A program made the position numbers and the translations under genes. This document shows positions 19,612-32,100 of a DNA stretch of 64,000 bases, one piece after another (the first letter of the stretch is position 1; every line of letters starts with the position of its first letter). This stretch comes from Piezodorus guildinii (Eukaryota; Arthropoda; Insecta; Hemiptera; Pentatomidae), in the NCBI GenBank assembly GCA_023052935.1, contig CM041292.1:83662169-83726168 (forward strand), given 5' to 3'. The notes beneath the pieces were generated by a model. It was given only the letters and a program-made list of their open reading frames with translations, was not told the origin of the DNA and made no database searches.

Positions 19612-22600
19612 CATTTTACTCAAAAAGTTATATAGACAATAAGAAATGTGAACATTCATAAGGCAGGGCTGATACATGTAATTAATGATTGTACTACAAG
19701 AAATACATATTTATAAATGTACATAGTTTTGGCATTAAATTTTGTATTTAGAAATATCAGGAAACATCCTGTGCTGCAGAACAGTTATTTAATGAAAGCA
19801 GATTTTTTTTATTTTACTTTAACATTTGTTCAGCTTTACATAATTTAATAGTAAATTACACATCTCATAAGGCAATGTTGTATATGTTTTCTAATGATAC
19901 ATTATTAATACTGCTTTTATTAAATACTCTGCAAATCAAGAAAATGGGTTTAGTAACAGCAAGTTATCTGTTACCTGAAAAGGCACCACTCATCTAACAT
20001 TATGAAAAAGGAAGTTTTTTAAGCACATGCTATAACAAGTACTTCAAAGAAGTATTTAAAATTAAAAATAATCATAATTTGTTTCACTAGTACTTGTTGA
20101 TGAAGGATAAAGTTTTAGATAAAAAAAAAAAAAAGTATATAGAGTTGAAGGATTGAAATGAAACAAGCTAAGATGCATCAGAAATGTTCAAAATGAAAGT
20201 AATAAATTTCTCAAAAATGTCAGTATATTTATGACACTCATAACATGTTTCTTTAACCTTTCATTGTCGTTGTTTAATGGCTACTTTATTTAATATAAAC
20301 AAAAAAATGTTTGAGGTAGGATTGTAAAAGAAGTTCAATATATTTCTGCCTCTAATATCCTTCTAGAACCATTAAATAGATTAAGTAACAAAATTTGTAA
20401 GTAAATGCAAAGTTACATACTCATGTATTTAAAATACTCGTAGCTTAATTCAGATAGGTATTTGAATGTTAATTTTAATTAATCAGGTTTCTCATACTGT
20501 TTTGTCTCCAATATCGAGCATAATCAAAAATAAAAACAAGTTCTTTACTATAGATTTTAACAACCTATTATTGTTAATTTTTTTAAAAGATTTAGATTAG
20601 TCCTGTAGACTTTGTTTCCACTGATAGTTGACCTATTGATAAGACTAAGAAAAGAAAAGGAAACATTTCTGATAGTTATTATGCCTTTTATGTTCTTCCT
20701 TTCTATAATTCTGTGGTTTTAAAACCAATTAAGGAAAAATTTATTGCAAATTATATATAATTTTTATGAAGGATTAGATAGTTTAAGAAATCTTTTAGCA
20801 ATTTCAGACTTTACATTCCAATCCGCATTAAGATTTTAATTCTTAATTTCTTTTTTAACCAGTATTATAAGAATGTAACATATCTTTATGACCTAAAAAC
20901 ACAATAAATGAGGTTAGATACAAAGAATTAATATACTATGATTTTTTTTTAGTGATTTAATGTTTAGTTTATTTGGAGGTGAAGAAAATACCAAAGTTTT
21001 ATACAATTTTTCATTAAAAATCACAGTTTAAATATGGCATTAATGAGTATGCCATTATATTTTGAAAGCTAAGCAAAGGTGTGTTAGAAATGGAACACTG
21101 TGAAGAACTAAACAGTTATCTCAGTTCGAAAAAAGGGATTAAATTTTTTAATAAGAATAAATCCCTAGCAAGTAGGTAGTGTGAAGAAAATTTACAATAT
21201 TTAATGGAGTTAATCTACCAGAATAAATATGTATTAGCATGTATTTTTTTTTTTTTTAATTTCAATCTTCAACTCCTTAAGAATCTTGATCTAATCACTG
21301 AAAAAAAAAATCAATTAAAACAAAAATTGTTTCTATAATTACTGTTCTAAATAATTTATTTTCTTTAAATTGCTTTAAATAATCAAATCAATGTTTGCTA
21401 ATGCTATTAAGTTATTGAAATCAGTTTTAGTTGCTCTGTTTTTATGGTTGTGATTATTTATTTAGTCATGAACAATAAATTATAAGTTTTAGTTAATTGA
21501 ATACTTAGCTCTTATATCATTTCTCTAAAAGCACTATCCTGCAGGTTGTAATTTTGTGCTATAAACATCTTGATAAGATACTAATTGTAAGTTAATAATT
21601 TAATTAACTTTGTTATAAAGCTCTCACTGTATACCAAAGATTAATAATTAATCCACATTGAATATTGAGTCCAATAATGGATTGTATTGTGCTTTAAAGG
21701 CAGGGAAACATTACAGTTACTAATATTATACAAACAACTTTATACAGTATTGTATATTGAAGCTGCCATTAGCAAATCTATAAAATAAAGATAAATCAAA
21801 TTTTAAATTTTTACACAACATGATATAAATTTAACATAAAACTATTATTATTTATAATTTATATTCTATACATTAACAAAAAAAAATAATGTTAATAAAT
21901 AAATGAAAAAAAAGGATATTGTTCCTATGTTTACATATAAATAAAATTTTTCCTATACATGATTTTTACATAACTATACAAACAGACGTATCAATAAATA
22001 TTAATTGAAAAAAATTATTGCAGTTATTGAGTAGCTTCTGATTTTTAAATCGATGTAATTATAATTGAATACACAAGGACCTCTTAATGTTTGCTTCCAT
22101 TGAATTAACTTCTTTTTTTTTTTTTTACTTTGCCTTAAATATTTTACAGATTTTATACTTTGAATTATTATATTTGGGCATCTTTTAGAATTATAAACAT
22201 GTTGGAATCTTCCTTGCTTTTAACAGAATTTCAATTATTCCATTCATTCAGTTATTTATTCCAACTACTAAGATATTAAAAATTGTTCCCCAAAACAGTA
22301 GGAGTGAAAAAAAGGGAGAGAAAGAAATAATCAACGCATATAAAACATTTATCATAAAAAAAAGAAAAGAAAAACAGCTATGGTTCATAAGGGTAACTTT
22401 TTTCTCTTCAAGATTATTTTTATTTCAAAATTCGTAAATATTTTTTCCTTTGTAAATCTTTTTTTATATATGGGACAATCAATCACCTTTCATTTTAAAG
22501 ATCTGAAAAGCAAAATTTAAAGAGGAAAACTAATTACCCAAAATTCATCGTTGTTGAAAGTTCACTGAAAGAAATAACATACTGTAGTTTTTGTATAAAA

Positions 22601-22746
22601 ATCAAGAGAGCCCTTCTGCATTCAATTTAAGTTAATTGCTTTTTTGTTTCTTTTACAAGTACACAAATAGAAATTACTTATTTTACAAATTCATATTTTG
22701 ATTGGATTTTGTATTCAGTCAAAATACAAGAATTGACAAATATTTT
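18546..22746 (-). other. AT-rich region; probable nwk 3' UTR and downstream DNA
   Basis: 4.2 kb without a credible reading frame on either strand, immediately downstream of the nwk stop codon. Many AATAAA-type signals occur on the minus strand (TTTATT on plus), for example around 19227-19247, so no single polyadenylation site can be chosen. A 36-T run (19576-19611) would be an A-run in the nwk sense direction. The general lack of repeats compared with the flanks fits a long 3' UTR, but this is inference. Confidence 0.45.
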
Positions 22747-23154
22747 TCACGCATCAGATTCTTTTAGGTCTTGTAGCCTTGCTAGTTGATGTGGTTCAAG
22801 CTCATCCGGAATCTCACTTTTTCTTTTATCAGAATGAGAGTTCTCTGCTGTGCTTGGCCCCGTGTAGGTGTCTTCCTCGCTACCAGTACTGCTGCTAATG
22901 GGAAACGGAGCTGAGTCGGCAGGTTGGTCATCCTCTTCTCGTTCAGGTGCAACAGCCTGGCTATAAGATGGTGGTTCCTCCTCTACCACTTCTTTTTCTA
23001 CTATTTCTGACACCTCCTCTAGCTCTTCTTCTTCTTCTGGAGGAGGAAAAGGCTTTTCAGCTTCTTCAATCATTGGAGTCGCAGCTGTGATCACAACAGA
23101 ACACGTTGACAAGCCAAATTCAGGATTTTTGTCTTTTGATTCTTCTTCTTCAGC
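22747..23154 (-). CDS. nwk: nwk terminal exon 15
   Basis: 408 nt with stop TGA at 22749-22747. Acidic stretches ([12 protein letters not shown]) are followed by a PPSY sequence (PPxY, a possible WW-domain ligand). VITAATPM and the final [19 protein letters not shown] resemble conserved C-terminal blocks of insect Nervous wreck. Confidence 0.93.
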   Translation of the reverse strand, partial: AEEEESKDKNPEFGLSTCSVVITAATPMIEEAEKPFPPPEEEEELEEVSEIVEKEVVEEEPPSYSQAVAPEREEDDQPADSAPFPISSSTGSEEDTYTGPSTAENSHSDKRKSEIPDELEPHQLARLQDLKESDA

Positions 23155-26100
23155 CTGAGCAATTAATTAATTGGTTAATTAAAATATATTTCTTGTGTAT
23201 TTGAAGAAATAAAATAAACTGACTAATTTAAAAAGCCGAAATTCATACCACTGATATTGTCCTATCAGGAAAGTTTATACAGAGATAATTATTGGTAATT
23301 ATTAAATATGATTTAAAAAAAATGCATATTTGATATAAATTTTGTTGGTATATGATTTCATAATGTAGAAGGTACTCAAATCAAACATTTCCTATTTACC
23401 TTCATTTAAGTTATTAAGGATATTAAATAAACAAAAAAAACTATGAAACATGAAATGTCATTTTCTGAGGAAAATATATATGAAAAATAAGTTAATATAA
23501 AACCAATTTATGTATTTTTAAACTAAATCCAGGTCATTCTGTGACAAAGATCGTGATCTGATCATTTTACAATGTATACCTACATTGACTTTTTAGATAT
23601 CTGCTGCTTTATCTGACAAACCATAACCAGTTCTTTGGGTCAATTGTAGTAGACATTTTTGTCCTTCATTTAATGACTTGAACTTCTATGTTAGCACATA
23701 GATTATTAACTATTTAGTAACCTGATTGAAACTTTGTTCAAAAATATCAAATATCCATCAGTACAATACAAAATTATTGTACTTCACTTTTTGTATTGAA
23801 TGATACCACCCTAGAATCTTAAGGGAGTAGAACATTGATCTATTAAAAACTTAACCAGGCATCCAACAGACAAGTCACCTATTAATTTTTTATGCATACA
23901 TTAAAATATTTTCTAAAGAAAATTCTTTTATTCTGAATGTGTGATACAAAAAGTCTACCATCAACTCTTTTATATTCAGACTTCCAGAATTTATATTGTG
24001 GGGAAAAAAATCATAGCATAGAATCTTGGAATACCTTATAAATTAATTGCTTAGATTCCATTCATTCATGATTAGTAATCATTTTTATCCCAAACATTGG
24101 CATATTACGGGATACAATTAGATAATGAATTTATTATCTATAAAATATGTACCTTTCATCATTCTGTTTATCAAATCCATGTTTGAAGAAAATTATGATT
24201 TTGAATTTTTATTCTCTCTATCTACAGTATCACTGGATGTAGTTTTGAAATGTATTCTTTTTAAACTAGGTATGAGAGAAATGTAAATACATCAATTTAC
24301 ATCAAATACATTACATACATACTTGTCCCAGGAAAAACAGCTCTGAGATAATAGGGGTTAGAAACTTTGTATGATTCCAATTTTCATTATTGCCAAACTA
24401 AAATCCTATTTCCAAATTTACACTACTTCAGTTTTGCACTCAAAATAGTAAAAAAAAAATCAATTAAAATATAAGCTAAACTATAAAAATATATCTTTCA
24501 ATGGGTATATAAGATTCATTTGATTGATTGTGTAAACTTTAAACTGTAGATTTTTTTTTCTTGATTTGCATTGAAAAACATAAGATAAGTATAAGAACTA
24601 ATACTTACTTCTGGATCTTCACCAGTTACTGAAGAAAGCAAAGAAAAAAAGATAGATTGTTATTTACTTTTAAAAAAGTAGCAATAATATTATAATAAAA
24701 ACATATTATATATATGGGACATTGTTAAAGAAATAAAGAAGTGAGGTATTTTTATATTTAAAAATACCTCACTCAAGCTGAAAAAAAATTGACATAGTTA
24801 AGAGAGCATCATTGACTATCACTTTATTCCTACCACTTCAGGATAAATATAATAATCCTATGGCTTTGAAATAGTGGCTGAGGCCATAGTGGACTAGTGC
24901 TGATGCTTCACAATCTTTGGAACTTTAAGTAAATGTCAATGCTTCGGATTCCCTTTAGGCATGTCAAAATTTTTTTTTGGTAGTCTCTGGTGAACTGGTG
25001 AACTCTGGTTAGAATAAGTCGGTAACTTGCAGATAACCCTAAGTAACTATAAAGGCTGATAAACATACACACACAAAATGCAGTGGGACCTCCTGAAATT
25101 CATCTATCTATTTAATAAACCTAAAATCAACAATGCTATGTCAAAATCTAATTAATGGGATTATGCAAAACTAATGGAATGGAAGAGCGAACCGTTAACT
25201 TTTTGCCCTTGGTATATGAATGATATGTAAATGAATGATATTGATCATATAAAATATGTTTATGGTAATTATTTTAGATAATTAATAGATAAATAATAAT
25301 TAAAAAATATTAAAATTAATATTCATAAAATGTCCAATAATGTTTTGACTATTGTAGAGCCACTATTTAAAGCATCATTAATGAATTGTATAGGATAGTT
25401 AATATTCATTATTAATATATTTTTTCTCTTTAATAGTAAAATTTTCAGGAAGTAATTTGTTTATTGTCTCGTTTATTATGTTTTCTTTATAAATATATTA
25501 TTTTTCGAGCTGCAAACAAATTACATATTTTATTACTATATGTGCTGAGAAACTTTGATCTGTACCTGGTAAAATACATTTTTTTGGTACAATAAATACT
25601 TGAATTCTTCCTTCTTCATTAACTATTCTATCTACCTATGTTTTATTAAATATTAGAAAAACATTACAAGTGATAATAACTTGTTTAACTATATGATTTA
25701 TTTACGAAAAGCCAATTTAAGGTTTAAGTTTAAATTCTTATTCTATTAAAAGATCAAAATCTATTTAAAAACATGTATTTATTTCTGTATTAAAATACTT
25801 TCTATGGAATACTTTACAGTATAAAATGTTTCTCTCTGCTGAAAAAAAATATTAAATGAATTGTGAAATTAAAAAATGACATAATTAATAAACGTTTTGT
25901 TAGAAAATAATGATACTTACCACTAACAGATATTTGTACTTCGTCAAATTGGGTGTCATAATGCTTTTGCTGACCTCTTGTTAATTCCATTGAAAAGCCA
26001 GATTCTGATGATTCGCTGTTACCTAATAAAATAATTTTTATCTATTTTTCAATAATTTGAAAACTATCTATTAATTAATATGCATACCGTTGATATGTTT

Positions 26101-29100
26101 GTATATATATAAGTAGGTTGTCAAAGGTTGTGGATTAGTCATAGGATTACAGATTATGAAGTGGAACTTGTCCACCAGTATACCTCAATAACAAATCACA
26201 AAATCAATATCAAGACAAATTACATAGCATTAAAACCACTATTAGTTTAAAAAACTGCTACTAGCATTCCTGGCATCAGAAGGAGGCTTTAAACCTTCTG
26301 TAATTTGGTGGAAATTACCTTCTGTAATTTTTTTTCTCCCTTAATAAAGTCAAAGTCGAGATACCAATCCTTTATACCTGGTATACTATTAACTTACAGT
26401 TAAACTTGACAGGTAATCCATTAATTGTCATTTATCAGGATTAGACAGGTGAGAATGTATAAATGAAATCAAGAAAAAACTTTAAGGATTACAAATGGAA
26501 AATGTTAGATTCAGGAGTACTGTCATCTACTAATAACATAACATAAAACATAACTACTCAAATCATTAATGTTCTGGCATGTAAAACTAACCAACTATAG
26601 GATTGCTTTCCACTACTGGTGTTGGTTGTGTAATGATAACTGCTTGGGGAGCCAACATGAATGTAGGTACTTCAGGTGGTGTGAAAACAGGTGGTGCTGA
26701 ACCAGGAGGAGTATCGTCTCCCTGTTAAAAAATACATAATTAATTTTTTTAGTGTGTAAAAACAAGAAATTATTTTATCAGTATGTCTTTTAAAGTTTAA
26801 GTACATACAATGCTGAAAGTAAAGGAGCTGCTATTAAAACTATTGTTAATGCAGCTGATTAACAGTATAAAACATGATTAATCCGAAAAATTGTGGTAAT
26901 ATTAAAGAAGGACGTTGAACTTGAATACCTAATTAATCCAAACACAGCTGAAAAAAATCTGGTGTGGGCAACAAACGACTTTCACTTATCTCCGTTTTAA
27001 AAATCTATTAAAGAATTTTCAAATACAGTTAGAGATAAAAATGAGTGAAACTATTAAGAATTAATTACATTGAATTTCTATAGAAACATGTGTTTTACTA
27101 AAAAATCAATTATATTATCATCTAAAATAATCAGAAAGTTTTATCGGCTTTTAGATAATATGTTTTTCTAAAATCTTTAGCTTTGCCAATGGTATATTAT
27201 ACATGTATATTACTGTTGCTATGTTCAAAATAAAAAAATTGCATTAAAAAAATATTTTTTCAGTTTTTTCCTTTAGTCAAATATCGAATTTGTTCAACTT
27301 ATATATTTATGTGTTTTTCATTGGTGTTAACAAGATAATATTTTTATTTTTATAAAATCTACGAAATTAAAGGTACTTTACAGGAAAAAAAATATCATCA
27401 TTTAAGCCCTGTCAGACCATTTTAATAAGAACGAAAACTACATGATATTAAAGCCCACTAAATTTTACATCGATATAGCGAGTTTAATCAAAATCGTCAG
27501 AACCGTTTTTGAGAAAATCATAAAAAGGTGCAATTTGCATAGTATAAAGTGGCTCTTTTGGTTAGCCGATTTCGATGAAGAAGTTTTTGTAACATCTCGG
27601 GCATATAGTTGTCTTAAATATGAAATTTCAGTTTCATAGGACTTTTCGTTTCCGCCCGGGAATTAACACACACGAAACCCACTCAGACACACATACACAC
27701 ACACAAAGACCTTTTTGCGGGACTTGGTTATTTGACTCAGGGGACCCTAAAATGTGTATTTCCGTTCAAAACTGGAATTTGAATATTTTCATGATCGCAA
27801 TACTTTCCCTTACTATATATAGTAAGTGAAAGTAAAAAACTTGGAGATTCCAAACATTCTTCATAATTTTGTTGAACTGCTTTCTTAAGTATACAAGAAA
27901 GGAAATGCCACAAATCAAAATGGATGCACACATTTAACATATTTCAGTGAAGGTCCATGTTTGAGTTTTATTGTATTTTAGATTGTCTTGTCAAATAAAT
28001 GAACTTCTTAAATTTGCTCACTTTTTTCAGAGGTACTTTTTATTTCTGACAAACTAAAATAAGGGCAGAGTGATTCCAATTAATAATTATAAATAAAATA
28101 TTTTTAAATGAAAATGGTAAAAATCAGGTAGTTCTTAGTATGTTGAAAGAAATGCAAAATGAGTAGATTGCAGATTTTACTATCACAGAAGACACTTAAT
28201 AACAATCTCATATTTGAAACCAAAGGCATCTGCAAAGTTTTATATAATAAGGGAAATTTGAAGGTACAGAAAAACCAATCTGTAATTTTCTAATTGAGAT
28301 GACTTTAATTTTTATGATGATTTTATTATTCACATTTTCTGAATGTGATACCTTCATTAAACTATTTTTTGAACAAACCCCAGACTATATTACCCTTCAT
28401 TATGATTAAGTTAAGCTTTAAATAAGAAATATAATATAACTTGACTAATATGGATTTCAAAGTTTCAAAGTTTATTGCATATTTAAAAAATATGATTTAG
28501 CATAAAAAAATTTTGAATATTTTAAAATTAAAAGATAAGAAAAATGTTAAGGTTATTTACTTCTGGAGTAAGTGGCTCGCCATTTTCTCCACATTCTTCA
28601 ACAACCAATGAAGGGAAAAGTCCTATTTCATCACCTTTTTGACCTTCCCACCATCCATCATCAACATCGTCATGGACTACTTTTCTTAACACCTTGATTA
28701 CATCTCCTTCATAAAAGCTTAGTTCTTCAGGACAGGTTGCTTCATAGTCGTACAATGCTATGCAATACGTCTCTCCACTTGACAGTTCTGGAAACAAATT
28801 TAGTGCATGAATAAATAGGTATTACTAATGAAAGAAGTCAAAATATATAACAATCTACTAATCATTCTGTACCACACCCCAATTGAATTACTAAAAGACC
28901 AATGAAACACATGGTTAAGTGCTAAATGAATTAATGATGATGAACACTTAATGAAATTTTTCAAGCCAAAGATATTTAGGTTTTACTAATTTTATTGATC
29001 TTATGGATTTGTTGTTGTTTCTCTATAATATTACCAAGGTTCTGAAAGTTAGCTCCATCATTTTATACTTTTACAAAACTTACTAAGACTTATTCAACTT

Positions 29101-32100
29101 AACTCAAAATAAATTTCTACAGTACATGCAAAAAATATAATACACAATTTTATTTTAGTTTCGCTGGTAAACAATTAATTTTAACATTATTAAGATAGAA
29201 AACACTATTGTATAAAACTTAATAGAAGATAAAGGAATGAATTAAAATTGATTTTCTATATAATATTAACCTTGCAAATTTAGAGGGAGTCGCCAAAATT
29301 TATATACAATTGTTAAAAATTAGAAAAAAAAATATTAGAGGTAATTGGTCCTGCTCATCAGTATTAGCTAAGGAGTACATTTTGTAAGATTTGAAATAAA
29401 AATAAAATGCTTCTGATTAGTCGTAATCATATCTAGCTTGGAGCAGGATAAAATTTGATAATAAGAAAAAAAAATGCATGCAATTTTTATTAATTTTTAA
29501 TACATTCAACCCCAGTAACCCCAAAATAATATAGAAGGAAGTTTTATACTTCATACTCAATGCTTGTTGATAATTACTGAGGCGCTAAAACATTGATCAT
29601 TTTTTACAGCAGCCTAAAATTCTTTCTTTGTAATTTTTGCAAAAATATTCCTGGTAGCATAATGAATAATTCAATTTCTTTTAGTTCTTCTCTTTCTTTG
29701 TCACATTTCAAACTCTTGTAGGTTTGAGATGTTACTCATAATTGTTTTTGTATCTTTGATTACTCATTCATTAATGCTTTTGAGAAGGAGGTTTAACATA
29801 AAATATTTGGTGCAAAGAGGGATGGGGACACTAGGACATTAAGAAACTTACACAACTCCCAGTTTCTGAGCTTTTACTTAGTCACTATAATTGAAGTGAT
29901 AGCATTATAGCTGCTTAATTGGGTGTGTAAAGTGGTTAGACTCAGTGAAGAATGAATTCCTGAAAAAATAATAAGCTCTGAATTGACTTGTAGGCATCCA
30001 AGAGATGGGTCAAGAAAGTAGGAGCATTGTGCTCGGTCTGATCTCTGGGGCTTGGGCTTGGGCACTGGTCATTGCATGAATTTGTGTGGGCAAAACTTGG
30101 TAGTATCAGCAGTGAAACTTGGGGTTTGCTAAGCCTGTTATTATAATTATTATTTTTTCAGTTCTTTTTGCTTTCAACCGGTAAGAGAAGCTTTTCCATG
30201 TGTATGATGATATCCAGTTCAAAGATTACAGGATGATTAGCTGTCTCAACAATAGAGTCTGATATTATAGAGGGTTGCACTACTTACCAAAGGTTACTCA
30301 GCCAAGGATACAGTTTAAGAATAATTTTAAATATTATAAATATAAGTAATGTAATGAATATATTGGGAATAATGAATTGTAGTTATAATCAAATAATTTA
30401 TACTTAAATAAACAAGAAAACAGATAATAATTAATGAATAAAATTTTTATTAGAATGTTTTTGATTAACAACCAACAAAAATGTAATTATTTCTGTTTAA
30501 TCCTGTTTCTTTAGAATACTTATAATATATACAGGTGGTGATTCGGGTTTACACCTACTGACAGAGTAATATTCATTATTATAATTTCATAAACCATCAT
30601 GAATTATTATTCAGTTGATTAGCTTGCTTACGTAGGTCAGGAGGTCTATATGCTTCCTTCACTGTATCTTGACCGACTGACTGTTCAGATGGTTCCTCAT
30701 CCACAGTGTAGTCGACGGAAGAGAATGATATTTGGGATGTGAGTTGTGGTCCCTCTCTCTCTGCGTTCCATTCTACCTCTCTTTCCACATCCAAGTAATT
30801 GTGTGGTACATATCCTTCTTCACCCTTGTAATTTCTGGCTCTTAACCAGCCATCTCCGTCACCTTCACCTACCACTTCTAATTGTTCATTCTCAACTATT
30901 GAAAGTTCATCTGGGTTTTGGGCCTAAAAAATAAACAAATCATTGGATGACTGGTATGTAACCTATATATTTTACACAAAGTCAAATATAAATAGGGTTG
31001 TAGGGTAAAAGTAAATAATTCGTTTTCTGCAATCAATTATAGTTATCTTTATTTTTTTAACAGGGCTTCAAGGACCACTAAAATATAATTTTTTAAATAT
31101 TTTAATGTATTTTTTTTCTATTTTAATTGAAGGGAAAAAACTGTCTTTGTAGAAAATGAAGAAATTCTAAACACTTTTTCTTAAATATTCCCAATTTAAA
31201 TAAGTATTTTGAATTTTATTTAATAGGATGTACTTGAATTCAAAGTGATTTTAAACAACAAACCGAATTTCAAGGATACGAACTGAAAATAATTCTCTTA
31301 AAATGTTACTCACAGTGTAAGTGTACAAAGCTGTACATTTGTAGGTTATTCCACTATCAACTGGAGGTTGTGGAGAAACTTCTGCAGTAGTTTCTCCTCC
31401 TTCAGGTCCCCAATCTACCTGGGTCGGGTCATCCCATCCAGCAGTCAACTGTTCTATCCGCTGCCGTTCTTGTTCTAACATTGCTAAATGTTAAAAGAAT
31501 AAAAAAACCAAAATCAATGCTACATAAGTTTAAATTACCTAAAATATAAGCATTCTTCTGTCAAATTCCACTTGGTTTCAACCAATATTTTGTTAATTAA
31601 TACAGTACATTAACTTTTACCCTGACAGGAAAACCTAAATGGATAAAATGGACCTTCATTTTACAGTCCAAGAATTGAGATACTGATTTATAAAAGGTAC
31701 TAAAGACATACCAGACTATCTGGTACTTAATTTCTCACTCAAAAAAGCTACAAGAGATTCTGGAAACCAGACTACAGAACTCTCATAAATCGAATGGCAC
31801 AAAAACTAGAATTCGCAGATGATATCGATATAGTGGGAAGATCATTTGAGGCAGTTCATGAAGCATTTGCAGCATTGAAAGATTCGGCAACGAAAATCGA
31901 ACTGGAAATAAATAGGACTAAAACAAAATATATGTCTACCCAAACTTTTTGTCTAGTTAGAGAGAACCAAGAGTGGCTCGGGCAGCATGGAATTCAAAAG
32001 AGTTCATAAATCTCAAAATATCATATATTGGTTGGGAGATAGACAGGAGAATTGCAATGGCTAATCAGTGCTATTTCTTCCTCCAAAAATACCTAAGTAG

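Larger units (their letters stand above)
23155..26591 (-). other. nwk introns 12-14, no transposon recognised
   Basis: AT-rich intron sequence between the last exons. The only structure noticed is a perfect 14-bp hairpin at 24741-24772. No reading frame or repeat-family copy was recognised. Confidence 0.5.
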
